Shown piece by piece: positions 7,711 through 16,341 of a stretch of 64,000 nt of DNA. The notes under the pieces were generated by a model that saw only the letters and a list, made by a program, of their open reading frames with translations, did no database searches and was not told where the DNA came from. Source of the DNA: Candidatus Manganitrophus noduliformans (GTDB lineage Bacteria; Nitrospirota; Nitrospiria; SBBL01; Manganitrophaceae); assembly GCF_012184425.1 (NCBI RefSeq), contig NZ_VTOW01000001.1, positions 1,302,001-1,366,000 of the forward strand, given 5' to 3'. Each line of letters starts with the position of its first letter. Position 1 is the stretch's first letter. The translations under genes and the position numbers were made by a program.

Positions 7711-7929
7711 TCAAAACAATTCCGTCCCGGAGCCGCCCCCCATGAAGAAGAGAAATTCGATTTCGTCTCCCTCCTGGATGCGGGTTTGATCCAGGCTGGA
7801 TCGATCGACCATCTTGGCGTTCAATTCAACGGTGACCATTCGGGGCTCGATCTTCTTTGCTTTCAGGAGGTCCAAAAGCGTTGTTTCCTGAACTTCTTCT
7901 TGTTTTCCGTTGATTTTGACTCGCATCAT
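7711..7929 (-). CDS. ThiS-like sulfur carrier with C-terminal tail
   Basis: A 72-residue beta-grasp protein and the first gene of the operon, just before cysteine synthase. The C-terminal strand is followed by Gly64-Gly65-Gly66 and then six residues (SGTELF), so the reactive di-glycine is internal. It resembles the thiazole carrier ThiS more than CysO, but a separate thiS lies at 46294-46506 beside thiG, so this copy is probably for cysteine rather than thiamine. Trimming by the JAMM peptidase is the expected activation step (inference). The second Met may be the actual start. Confidence 0.8.
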   Translation of the reverse strand: MMRVKINGKQEEVQETTLLDLLKAKKIEPRMVTVELNAKMVDRSSLDQTRIQEGDEIEFLFFMGGGSGTELF

Positions 7930-7996
7930 GCCGGTTCCTTGACAGCCATTTTCAATCAGTGCTATATAGTAGCCAACTTATTGAGGAATATGGAAA

Positions 7997-8024
7997 CTTA
8001 TCAAATAAGCATCTCGAATGTCAA
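7997..8024 (-). promoter_or_regulatory. Possible promoter of the sulfur-transfer operon
   Basis: On the minus strand TTGACA (8019-8024) and GATAAG (7997-8002) are separated by 16 bases, about 70 bases upstream of the first carrier gene. The -35 is perfect and the -10 matches four of six. A plus-strand TTGACA/TATATA pair (7939-7968) lies in the same stretch but leads to no gene I can support. Confidence 0.35.
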
Positions 8025-8035
8025 GGCATTTTAGC

Positions 8036-8419
8036 CGCTTCCGATAACGATGAAGCTGCATGGAGCGGGCTTCGTTTTATTTTAAATCGTGCCGCGAGAA
8101 GAAAAATTTTTGACGATTAGAGGAAACGACTAAGAATATCTCGAAGGGTAAAGATCGATGCGAGAAATGTTGAGAATATTTTTGGAGGACGGTTCTAACG
8201 CATAGTTCAATTTGTGGTTCTACCTATAGGGGGGGCTGATCGGTCAACGCCCAACAGCTGGTCCCTCATCCACCGCCTGAAAAACGCCTGCTCATCTCAT
8301 CACGCTCAGAAAAACACTTCCGAATCAAATATTTCGAGAATATCCGGATCCCTTCCCGTCGGCGGGTTCCTCCTCATGTCTACCCGGTATAACCTTTTGG
8401 GACATCGGCCCTTTTTCCC
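8036..8419. other. Intergenic region without a recognisable gene
   Basis: About 380 AT-richer bases separate the sulfur operon from the dcw promoter. I see no open frame worth calling and no tRNA. GAATAT/ATATTC motifs recur near 8132, 8171 and 8332, the last within the imperfect palindrome ATATTTCGAGAATAT. Confidence 0.4.
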
Positions 8420-8447
8420 TTGACAAAGTGGAAAGCTGGGGTATAAT
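8420..8447 (+). promoter_or_regulatory. dcw cluster promoter (Pmra)
   Basis: TTGACA (8420-8425) and TATAAT (8442-8447) with a 16-base spacer are both perfect sigma70-type boxes. They lie 45 bases upstream of mraZ and immediately before the MraZ boxes, so this promoter should drive the division cluster. Confidence 0.85.
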
Positions 8448-8458
8448 TCCCCCCAATG

Positions 8459-8473
8459 TGGGATGAAGTGGGA
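8459..8473 (+). promoter_or_regulatory. MraZ operator: two TGGGA boxes
   Basis: TGGGA at 8459-8463 and TGGGA at 8469-8473 are separated by exactly five bases. This is the spacing and sequence of the boxes bound by MraZ upstream of its own gene. They sit between the -10 box and the mraZ start, so autorepression is expected. Confidence 0.75.
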
Positions 8474-8491
8474 TATAGCTGAGGGGGTAGC

Positions 8492-8935
8492 GTGTTCCTG
8501 GGGAAATACCAGCATACGATCGACGCGAAAGGGCGGTTGAGTATCCCGGTAAAGTTTAGAGAGTTTTTGAACGCCTACTCCAACGCAACCGTCATCATCA
8601 CCACCGATCTCGATCGATGCCTGGCGGCGTATCCGCTTCAAGAGTGGAACGTAATGACCGAGAAGGCGAAAAAGCTGCCGACCATGGACAAGGGGGTCAA
8701 GAATTTTTTAAGATTTTTTTATTCCCGCGCGACCGAATGTCCGCTCGATAAACAAGGGCGGATCCTTCTTCCTCCGCCGCTCCGGGAGTATGCGCAGGTC
8801 AACGGCGACGTCCTCGTCGTCGGAATTGAAAATCGATTCGAGATTTGGAATCCGCAAAAATGGCAGGAGAATGAGGCGCTCGTGACCGAAAATAGCGAGC
8901 GAATTCAGGAGGCGTTGGCCAGCTTGGGGATGTGA
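8492..8935 (+). CDS. mraZ: Transcriptional regulator MraZ
   Basis: The 147-residue protein has two SpoVT/AbrB-like halves, recognised by the opening FLGKYQHTIDAKGRLSIP and the second-half CPLDKQGRILLPPPLREY. MraZ forms a ring and binds repeated TGGGN boxes to control the dcw cluster. The GTG start is set by GAGGGGG five bases upstream. It is the first gene of the cluster, behind a strong promoter and two boxes. Length and order are typical. Confidence 0.96.
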   Translation: MFLGKYQHTIDAKGRLSIPVKFREFLNAYSNATVIITTDLDRCLAAYPLQEWNVMTEKAKKLPTMDKGVKNFLRFFYSRATECPLDKQGRILLPPPLREYAQVNGDVLVVGIENRFEIWNPQKWQENEALVTENSERIQEALASLGM

Positions 8936-9072
8936 GCGGGCGAGGCCGACGTCCACCACTCTCCTGAAGTCAGTTTTGAAGTTAAGCGTTTTTCTCTCCG
9001 TGTAAAGATTTCGATAAGAGTTGTGATCCGAGCGCCATCGAGAAGTAGAAACCCTTCAAGGCGATTCAACAA

Positions 9073-10041
9073 GTGCTCGCAGCAATGGTGGAACCGAATT
9101 TCTCGGAAAGAGAATCGGAAAGAGAAGATGAAGGGGGGCGGGTCCACGAGCCTGTCCTCGTCGAAGAGGTTCTCATCGCCTTGGACTGCAAACCAAACGG
9201 AAGAAAACTCTATCTCGATTGCACCGTCGGATTGGGAGGCCATACGGAGGCGATCCTTGCCGCGACAAATCCCGAAGGACGGGTTGTCGGACTCGATCGG
9301 GATGAGGAGGCGCTTGCCTTGGCGGAAAAACGGCTTCATCCTTACCGCGATCGGATCATTCTTCGTAAAGGTTCTTTCAATGAACTCTCGAGAATTGCGG
9401 CGGAACTCAATCTGAAGGAGGTCGATGGTCTTCTTTTCGACCTCGGGATCTCCTCTCTTCAATTGGATCGACCGGAACGTGGATTCTCATTTCAAAGGCC
9501 GGGTCCCCTCGATATGCGGATGAATCAAATGGAAAAAGAAACGGCGGCCGATTGGATCAATCGCGCCACCGAACGCGAACTGGCCGAAATCATCCGGACG
9601 TATGGAGAGGAGCGATGGGCCAAGCGGATCGCCTCCTCGATCATCCGTTTTCGATCGGAGAGCGGACCGATCACCCGAACGGAAGAGCTGGAGGGGGTAA
9701 TCTGGCGGGCGTACCCTGCCAAAGCGCGCCACGGCCGAATCCACCCGGCGACGAGGACCTTTCAGGCGTTCCGGATGGTCGTCAATCAAGAGATGGCGCA
9801 ACTGGAAGCCGGCCTTGAAGCGGCCCTCTCCCTGCTGGCGGTGGGAGGGCGGCTGGTCGTCATTTCATTCCATTCCCTCGAGGATCGGCTCGTCAAGCAG
9901 ACCTTCAAGAAATGGGCGATGCAGGAGCCGCGCCGATTCGTGAATCTTTACAAGAAGCCGATCCAGGCCGGACCGGAGGAGATTGCGCGGAATCCGAGGG
10001 CGCGAAGCGCCAAACTCCGCGGTCTTGAGAGGGCCGCATGA
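9073..10041 (+). CDS. rsmH: 16S rRNA m4C1402 methyltransferase RsmH
   Basis: The 322-residue SAM-dependent methyltransferase has motif I DCTVGLGGHTEAIL, the acidic loop GLDRDEEAL and catalytic motif FDLGISSLQLD. RsmH methylates N4 of C1402 in the decoding centre of 16S rRNA, and its gene conventionally follows mraZ. The GTG at 9073 or ATG at 9085 could be the start; both are weakly supported by AAGG at 9057. The 137-base gap from mraZ holds nothing else I can call. The stop overlaps the ftsL start. Confidence 0.95.
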   Translation: MLAAMVEPNFSERESEREDEGGRVHEPVLVEEVLIALDCKPNGRKLYLDCTVGLGGHTEAILAATNPEGRVVGLDRDEEALALAEKRLHPYRDRIILRKGSFNELSRIAAELNLKEVDGLLFDLGISSLQLDRPERGFSFQRPGPLDMRMNQMEKETAADWINRATERELAEIIRTYGEERWAKRIASSIIRFRSESGPITRTEELEGVIWRAYPAKARHGRIHPATRTFQAFRMVVNQEMAQLEAGLEAALSLLAVGGRLVVISFHSLEDRLVKQTFKKWAMQEPRRFVNLYKKPIQAGPEEIARNPRARSAKLRGLERAA

Positions 10042-10373
10042 ACGAATGGTTTCGTCAGTTGGAATCGCGGATTGCATTTTTATTTCTTGGAGGGGCGATT
10101 CTCTTTTTTGCTTTTCTCTCCCTCTGGCAGCGCAACCAGATGATTCATCTCGGCTATGAGATCGAGCAGCTCCACCAGCAAAAGGCGGAGTTGCGCCGCA
10201 TCCATCAAACCCTCCTGGTCGAGGCGGAGAGCTTAAGCGCGATCGAACGGGTTGAGCAGATTGCCGCGCGTCAGTTGAAGATGTCCCCCGTCCTTCCTGA
10301 ACAGCGCGTCTATATCCGGCAAGCAAGAGACGAAAGGGGAACCCCGGAGGGGACGGGAGGAAGAGCGCAATGA
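10038..10373 (+). CDS. ftsL: Cell-division protein FtsL
   Basis: This 111-residue bitopic protein has a short N-terminal cytoplasmic part, one membrane segment (~13-31, AFLFLGGAILFFAFLSL) and a periplasmic coiled coil with a leucine-zipper pattern (YEIEQLHQQKAELRRI). FtsL joins FtsB and FtsQ in the complex that activates FtsWI. Sequence identity across the family is low, so the call rests on topology and position between rsmH and ftsI. Both junctions are ATGA overlaps. Confidence 0.88.
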   Translation: MNEWFRQLESRIAFLFLGGAILFFAFLSLWQRNQMIHLGYEIEQLHQQKAELRRIHQTLLVEAESLSAIERVEQIAARQLKMSPVLPEQRVYIRQARDERGTPEGTGGRAQ

Positions 10374-12280
10374 TTTTCAAACGCTCCGCCCCCGGGGAGA
10401 GGTTTGTGCCCGGTTCCTCCAGAAATAAACGTGGGGGAACGGCTGCATTGTTTCTCGTCTCTTCTCTTTTGACGGTCGGATTCCTTCTCGTTTCGGTCCG
10501 CCTCGTCGTGTTGCAGGTGTTCCAGCACGACGAATGGTCGAAGAGAGCCGAACGCGAGCACGAGAAGAATGTTTCGATCGAGGCGGAGCGGGGGGCCATT
10601 TACGATCGAAACGGGACCGTCCTTGCCATGAATGTCGAGGTCCCGTCGGTGTATGCCGTTCCGGGCGAGATCCGCAATTCCGCGGCGGTTTCCCGAAAGC
10701 TGGGGCCGATTTTAAAGATCGACCCGAAAAGCCTGGCGAAAAAGCTGGATGACGGAAAGAGCTTCGTTTGGCTCGCCCGGAAAATCGATCCGGCGAAGGC
10801 GGAGGAGATCCGGCTTCTTCAATTGGACGGGATCGGGTTCGTCATGGAGAGCCAGCGCTTTTATCCGAAGCGGGCCCTCTTCGGCCATCTCTTGGGATTC
10901 GCCGGTCTCGACAACCGCGGTCTGGAGGGGATCGAGCTGAAATATGACACCACCCTTCGGGGAGAGAAGGGATGGCTGGTCCTGGAGAGAGACGCCCACG
11001 GCAAATCGATCTTCCCGAAAGATCTGAATTATATCGCCCCCTCTCGCGGCAAAGATCTCCACCTCACAGTGGATGAAGTGATTCAGCATATCAGCGAGCG
11101 GGAGCTCGACCGGGTGGTCGATCAGACGCGCGCCAAGGGGGGAACGATCATCGTGATGAACCCCTGGAGCGGGGAGATCCTGGCAATGGCGGTCCGGCCG
11201 CGCTTCAATCCCAATACGGTCCGAACGCATCGACCCTCCGAGTGGCGCAACCGGGCGATCACCGACGCCTATGAGCCGGGCTCCACCTTTAAGATTGTGA
11301 CCGCCGCGGCGGCGCTGGAAGAGAAGGTGGTCGATCCGAACGAGATGATCGACTGCGAGGAGGGGAGCTATCGGATCTTCGGGACGGTATTGAACGATCA
11401 CGACCCGGTCGGCGTCGTCCCCTTTCGCCAGGTCATCGCGAAGTCGAGCAACATCGGAACGGCGAAGGTGGCGGAACGTCTCGGAGAGAAGCGGATGTCG
11501 AGCTACATCCGCGCCTTCGGATTCGGAGAGCGTCTCGGAATCGATCTGCTCGGGGAGATGCCCGGACTGGTCCGGGATCCGAAGCAGTGGTCGAAGCGCT
11601 CTCTCGCTTCGATCTCGATCGGTCAGGAGATCGGCGTCACCCCGCTGCAGGTGATCACCGCGGTCTCCGCCATCGCGAACGGAGGGTGGTTGATGACGCC
11701 GCATCTGGTCCGGCAGGTCAAGGAGATCGATCTTCAGCGGGTCGGCGGCGAAGGAAGAGTGGTCAAGGAGTCGTCGCCTCAGGTCCGCCGGCGGGCGGTT
11801 TCGGAGGAGACGGCCCGGGAGATGGTTCGGATTCTCGAAGGGGTCGTTTCGAAATCAGGGACAGGGCTGCTGGCGGCGATTCCGGGATATTCGGTTGCGG
11901 GAAAAACAGGCACGGCGCAGAAGATCGATCCCGCGACGGGCCGCTACTCCAGGCATGCTTTCGTCAGCTCCTTCGTCGGGTTTGCGCCGGCGGAAGATCC
12001 GGCCGTGGCGATTCTCGTGATGATCGATGAGCCGGAAGGGGACGGATGGGGGGGGACGGTCGCCGCGCCGGTCTTTTCCACGATCGGGCGGGAGGTTCTC
12101 CACTATTTGAAGGTGCCGCCGCATCCGTCGCTGAACGAGCAGGTCCTGACCGCTTCAATGAAAGGTCGAAGCGCTCCGAAGGTGCGGGGAACCGCCTCGG
12201 CCGTGAAGGTATCCGATGCGGTCGCATCGAGCGGTCTGGGAACGCGTCGCACGCCGAGGAGCGTGTTTGAAGCTGAATGA
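10370..12280 (+). CDS. ftsI: Septal peptidoglycan transpeptidase FtsI (PBP3)
   Basis: The 636-residue class B penicillin-binding protein has one membrane segment (~24-46), a dimerisation domain beginning at RGAIYDRNGTVLA, and a transpeptidase domain with S-x-x-K at ~305 (STFK), S-x-N at ~358 (SSN) and KTG at ~510. It crosslinks septal peptidoglycan together with FtsW. It overlaps ftsL by 4 bases and murE by 14 bases. The C-terminal ~70 residues after the core are Ala/Ser/basic and look disordered. No PASTA domain is seen. Confidence 0.96.
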   Translation: MIFKRSAPGERFVPGSSRNKRGGTAALFLVSSLLTVGFLLVSVRLVVLQVFQHDEWSKRAEREHEKNVSIEAERGAIYDRNGTVLAMNVEVPSVYAVPGEIRNSAAVSRKLGPILKIDPKSLAKKLDDGKSFVWLARKIDPAKAEEIRLLQLDGIGFVMESQRFYPKRALFGHLLGFAGLDNRGLEGIELKYDTTLRGEKGWLVLERDAHGKSIFPKDLNYIAPSRGKDLHLTVDEVIQHISERELDRVVDQTRAKGGTIIVMNPWSGEILAMAVRPRFNPNTVRTHRPSEWRNRAITDAYEPGSTFKIVTAAAALEEKVVDPNEMIDCEEGSYRIFGTVLNDHDPVGVVPFRQVIAKSSNIGTAKVAERLGEKRMSSYIRAFGFGERLGIDLLGEMPGLVRDPKQWSKRSLASISIGQEIGVTPLQVITAVSAIANGGWLMTPHLVRQVKEIDLQRVGGEGRVVKESSPQVRRRAVSEETAREMVRILEGVVSKSGTGLLAAIPGYSVAGKTGTAQKIDPATGRYSRHAFVSSFVGFAPAEDPAVAILVMIDEPEGDGWGGTVAAPVFSTIGREVLHYLKVPPHPSLNEQVLTASMKGRSAPKVRGTASAVKVSDAVASSGLGTRRTPRSVFEAE

Positions 12281-13754
12281 CTGGTTGACCCTTTTTTCGA
12301 CCGTGGCGGTCTCCGGGAAGGCCGATCTGGAGATCGAATCGATCGCATCCGATTCAAGGAAAGTCCGGCCGGGAGGACTTTTCGTCGCCGTGGCCGGGTC
12401 AAAGCAGGACGGCCGCCGGTTTATTTCGGAGGCGATCGAGCGCGGCGCGACCGTCGTTGTCGCCGAAGGGCCGGCGAATGCGCTCGACGCGACCTCTCGG
12501 AAGGAAGATCGTCCGATCACGTATATTCAGGTGTCCGATGCCCGGCAAGCGCTCGCTCATCTTTCCTCTTATTTTTACGGGAATCCGACCGATGGTCTTC
12601 ATCTTATCGGGGTGACCGGCACCAATGGAAAGACGACGACGACCTTCCTGATCCAGGCGCTTTTGAGAACGGCCGGTTTCAAAACAGGACTGATCGGAAC
12701 GATCCGATTCGACTTGGGGAATGCCGTCCGTCCGGCAACGCATACCACCCCCGGGGCGATGGAGCTGCAGGCGCTTTTTGCGGAGATGAGAGGGGCCGGC
12801 GCGACCCATGCGGTCATGGAAGTTTCCTCTCACGCGCTCGACCAGAGACGGGTGGAGGGATGTTGGTTCGACACGGCGATCTTTACGAACCTGACCCGGG
12901 ACCACCTCGATTACCACGGAACGATCGAGGCCTACTTCGCCGCGAAGCGAAAGCTCTTCGATCAAACCGGGATGACGCTGGTGAACCTCGATGATCCTTG
13001 GGGAAGGCGAATCCGGGAAGAGATCCCGGGCCGGTGTTGGGGCTACGGGATCTCCGAGCGAGGCCAATTCTATCCGAAGTCGATGGAGATCGGTCCGGGG
13101 GGAATCAGAATGACGGTGGCAAGCCCGATGGGAGAAATGGAAATCCGATCTCCTCTCGTCGGGCGCTATAACGTCTACAACCTGTTGGCGGCGATCGGGG
13201 CGGGGGCGGCGTTGGAATTGTCAAAAGAGTCGATCATCGCCGGCGTGGCGGCGATGGCCGGGGTGCCGGGGCGGTTCGAGAAAATCGACGCCGGCCAGCC
13301 GTTTCTGGTCATCGTCGATTATGCGCACACCGAAGATGCGCTCGATCGACTGCTTCAAGCGGTGTCGGATATTCACCCCCGCCGGATCATCACCGTCTTC
13401 GGCTGCGGCGGCGACCGCGATCGGGGAAAGCGGCCGAAGATGGGGGCGGTTTCGGCCCGCCACAGCGATGTGACGGTGCTGACCTCCGACAATCCGAGGG
13501 GCGAGCCGCCGATGGCGATCATTCAAGAAATCGAGGCCGGGCTTCGATCGGCCGACTCCTCGGCGGAGTATCAGGTTATTCCCGATCGTCGCGAGGCGAT
13601 CGAGCGGGCCGTCCGTCTCGCCGCGGAGGGGGACGCGGTCGTGATCGCCGGCAAGGGCCACGAAGACTATCAGATCATCGGGAATGAGCGCCTTCCCTTT
13701 GACGATCGGGAAGTCGCCCGGACCGCGCTGACCGCCCGTGTGGGACGAAAATGA
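12267..13754 (+). CDS. murE: UDP-MurNAc-tripeptide synthetase MurE (meso-DAP type)
   Basis: The start is taken as TTG 12267 because GAGGAG (12256-12261) lies five bases upstream and the protein then begins KLNDWLTL as in the family, 495 residues; an ATG at 12216 would give an unlikely extension inside ftsI. The ATP loop is GVTGTNGKTTTT. SDNPRGEPP carries the DNPR motif that marks specificity for meso-diaminopimelate rather than lysine. The enzyme adds the third stem residue in the cytoplasm. It overlaps murF by ATGA. Confidence 0.95.
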   Translation: MKLNDWLTLFSTVAVSGKADLEIESIASDSRKVRPGGLFVAVAGSKQDGRRFISEAIERGATVVVAEGPANALDATSRKEDRPITYIQVSDARQALAHLSSYFYGNPTDGLHLIGVTGTNGKTTTTFLIQALLRTAGFKTGLIGTIRFDLGNAVRPATHTTPGAMELQALFAEMRGAGATHAVMEVSSHALDQRRVEGCWFDTAIFTNLTRDHLDYHGTIEAYFAAKRKLFDQTGMTLVNLDDPWGRRIREEIPGRCWGYGISERGQFYPKSMEIGPGGIRMTVASPMGEMEIRSPLVGRYNVYNLLAAIGAGAALELSKESIIAGVAAMAGVPGRFEKIDAGQPFLVIVDYAHTEDALDRLLQAVSDIHPRRIITVFGCGGDRDRGKRPKMGAVSARHSDVTVLTSDNPRGEPPMAIIQEIEAGLRSADSSAEYQVIPDRREAIERAVRLAAEGDAVVIAGKGHEDYQIIGNERLPFDDREVARTALTARVGRK

Positions 13755-15232
13755 AGGTTCAGGAGCAGGTGGTGTGGAGCGTTGAGGAAATTACGATTGG
13801 AAGCGGCGGCGAGCGGCGGGGGAACGCCTCGGCGGAGGTGACCGGCGTTTCGATCGATACCCGCACGCTCCGTCCGGGCGACCTTTTTGTTGCCGTCAAA
13901 GGGCCGCGGTTCGACGGCCATGACTTTGTGGCGCAGGCGTTGGAGCAGGGGGCCTCGGGCGCCGTTGTTTCCCGTCACGGATTTCAGGCTCGGGAAGGGG
14001 CTTGGCGGCCGCTTCTCGATCGCCATTTTTTGATCCTGGTGGAGGATCCCCTTACGGCGCTCCAATCTTTGGCGGCCTGGCACCGGACGCGATTCGACCT
14101 TCCGTTGATCGGGGTGACCGGGAGCAACGGGAAGACGACGACGAAAGAGATGATTGCCGCCATCCTCTCCCGGAGAGGGCCGGTCTTGAAGACGGAAGGG
14201 AATCTCAACAATCACCTCGGTCTTCCCCTTTCCCTTCTTCGTCTCGACGCAAGCCATCGGGCGGCGGTCCTGGAGATCGGAATCAGCCTCAAGGGGGAGA
14301 TGCGGTGCCTCTGCGAGATCGCTCGGCCGACCGTCGGTTTGATCACCAACATCGGCCCGGCCCATCTGGAGTTCTTGGGAAGCATCGAAGGGGTAGCCGA
14401 GGAGAAGGGGTCGTTGTTCGAAGCGGTTCGTCCCGACGGCACGGCGATCATCAACCTCGACGATCCGCATCTGGCCCCCTGGGAGAAGCGGCTCTCTGTG
14501 AAGTGGACTTTTGCGCTCGACGCCCCGGCCGATGTGACGGCGACCGAGATCCGGCCCGAGGGGGCGGGGATCGGTTTTCTCCTGACCCTTCGCCGGACCG
14601 GGGAGGCGGGGCGGGTTCATCTGGCGACGTCGGGGCGGCATCAGGTGGCGAACGCGCTCGGCGCGGCCGCGGTCGCCTGCGCGTTGGGGTACCGGCTGGA
14701 GGAGATTCGCGATGGGCTCGCCGATTTCCGGCCGGTGGCGCTCCGGGCGGAGGTGCTGGAGGCGGAGGGAAAAACGCTCCTCCTCGATGCTTATAATGCC
14801 AATCCGGCCTCGATCAAGGCGGCCATCGAGATGCTCGCCGCTTTCCCGCGGCGCGAGGGGGGTTCCTCCCGGAAAATTGCGCTGCTCGGCGACATGCTCG
14901 AGTTGGGGACCTTTTCAGAGTCGGCCCACCGAGGGGTTGGAGAGGCGGCGGCACAAAACGGGATCGATCTGCTGATCGCCGTCGGTCGGTGGGCCGGCGC
15001 GGTGGCCGAGGGGGCGCGTCAGGCGGGAATGGCCGGCGAGAAGATTTCGGCGTATGCCGATCTTCCGTCGCTTCAAAAAGAGTTTTTGTCTTATCTTCGG
15101 AAAGGAGACGTGTTGTTGATTAAAGGATCGCGCGGAATGCGGATGGAAACGGTCCTGGCGTGGCTCGGGGTCGAGCGATCGGATCGGGGAAAGCGGGCGG
15201 AGACCCTCCCTCTGGAGAGGGGAAAAGATTAA
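13751..15232 (+). CDS. murF: UDP-MurNAc-pentapeptide synthetase MurF
   Basis: A 493-residue Mur ligase with ATP loop [14 protein letters not shown], the family motif [15 protein letters not shown] and [16 protein letters not shown] near the C-terminal domain. It attaches D-Ala-D-Ala to the UDP-MurNAc-tripeptide. The start overlaps the murE stop (ATGA) and the stop overlaps the mraY start (TAATG), so expression is coupled to both neighbours. It is unusually rich in GC compared with genes outside the cluster. Confidence 0.95.
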   Translation: MKVQEQVVWSVEEITIGSGGERRGNASAEVTGVSIDTRTLRPGDLFVAVKGPRFDGHDFVAQALEQGASGAVVSRHGFQAREGAWRPLLDRHFLILVEDPLTALQSLAAWHRTRFDLPLIGVTGSNGKTTTKEMIAAILSRRGPVLKTEGNLNNHLGLPLSLLRLDASHRAAVLEIGISLKGEMRCLCEIARPTVGLITNIGPAHLEFLGSIEGVAEEKGSLFEAVRPDGTAIINLDDPHLAPWEKRLSVKWTFALDAPADVTATEIRPEGAGIGFLLTLRRTGEAGRVHLATSGRHQVANALGAAAVACALGYRLEEIRDGLADFRPVALRAEVLEAEGKTLLLDAYNANPASIKAAIEMLAAFPRREGGSSRKIALLGDMLELGTFSESAHRGVGEAAAQNGIDLLIAVGRWAGAVAEGARQAGMAGEKISAYADLPSLQKEFLSYLRKGDVLLIKGSRGMRMETVLAWLGVERSDRGKRAETLPLERGKD

Positions 15233-16308
15233 TGCTCTATCATCTCCTCTATCCGCTCCATACGACCTATTCGTTTTTTAACGTTTTTCGATACATCACT
15301 TTCCGGACGATTTATGCCATCGTGACCGCCTTGGTGATCTCGTTTCTGATCGGGGAGGTGGTTACCGAAATGCTCCGCCGCTATCAAATCGGCCAGCAGA
15401 TCCGGAGCGACGGACCAAAATCGCACATGAGCAAATCGGGCACTCCCACGATGGGAGGGATCCTGATCCTCATCGCGATGGTCGGTTCGACGCTCCTCTG
15501 GGCCGACCTGACAAACAGATATGTTTGGCTGGTTCTGACTGCCACGGTGGGATTCGGTGCCATCGGGTTTATGGATGATTATCTGAAATGTATTCGAAAA
15601 AACACCAAAGGGCTCCTTCCCCGATACAAATTCAGCCTGCAGATCCTGGTGGCTTTGATCATCGCCCTGGGAGTCTATCGTTCTGCCGCCTACTCTCCGA
15701 TTCTCTCGGTCCCTTTCTTCAAGAATATCATCCCCGATTTGGGGGCGCTCTACATTCCCTTCGCGATCCTGGTGATCGTCGGGGCCTCGAACGCGGTGAA
15801 CCTGACCGACGGATTGGATGGCTTGGTCATCGGCCCGATCACCGTGACGGCGGTGGCGTATACGATCGTCGCCTATGTGACCGGCCACAGAACCTTTTCG
15901 GAGTATCTTCTGATTCCCTATATCGAGGGGGCGGGGGAGCTGTCGGTCTTCTGCGGCGCGATGATCGGGGCGAGCCTCGGCTTTCTCTGGTACAACGCCT
16001 ATCCGGCGTCGATCTTCATGGGAGACGTCGGCTCGCTCCCCCTCGGCGGCGCGCTGGGAACGGTGGCGGTGATCTCGAAGCACGAATTGCTGCTCGCTTT
16101 GGTCGGCGGCATCTTTGTGATGGAGGCGCTCTCGGTGATCTTTCAGGTCGCCTCGTTCAAATCGAGCGGGAGGCGGGTCTTTCTGATGGCGCCGATCCAC
16201 CACCACTTCGAACTGAAGGGGTGGAAGGAGCCGAAGATCGTCGTCCGTTTTTGGATTCTCTCGATCATTTTGGCTTTGTTGAGTTTGAGCACCCTCAAGC
16301 TGAGGTAG
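15232..16308 (+). CDS. mraY: Phospho-MurNAc-pentapeptide translocase MraY
   Basis: A 358-residue polytopic membrane enzyme of about ten helices. Catalytic motifs include [16 protein letters not shown] and the late HHHFELKGW loop. It transfers phospho-MurNAc-pentapeptide to undecaprenyl phosphate, making lipid I. The start is ATG 15232, overlapping the murF TAA by one base; an in-frame start further upstream would run through murF coding sequence without a membrane segment. Confidence 0.96.
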   Translation: MLYHLLYPLHTTYSFFNVFRYITFRTIYAIVTALVISFLIGEVVTEMLRRYQIGQQIRSDGPKSHMSKSGTPTMGGILILIAMVGSTLLWADLTNRYVWLVLTATVGFGAIGFMDDYLKCIRKNTKGLLPRYKFSLQILVALIIALGVYRSAAYSPILSVPFFKNIIPDLGALYIPFAILVIVGASNAVNLTDGLDGLVIGPITVTAVAYTIVAYVTGHRTFSEYLLIPYIEGAGELSVFCGAMIGASLGFLWYNAYPASIFMGDVGSLPLGGALGTVAVISKHELLLALVGGIFVMEALSVIFQVASFKSSGRRVFLMAPIHHHFELKGWKEPKIVVRFWILSIILALLSLSTLKLR

Positions 16309-16341
16309 TATGTCCTCTTTGCTCTTCGGAGAACGAAACGG

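Noticed and set aside
7939..7968. Plus-strand TTGACA/TATATA pair
   Set aside because: It leads into about 500 bases without a gene I can support; the dcw promoter at 8420 is much better placed.
10712..11704. Minus-strand 330-codon frame opposite ftsI
   Set aside because: It is a complementary-strand shadow of ftsI with no recognisable domain or ribosome site.
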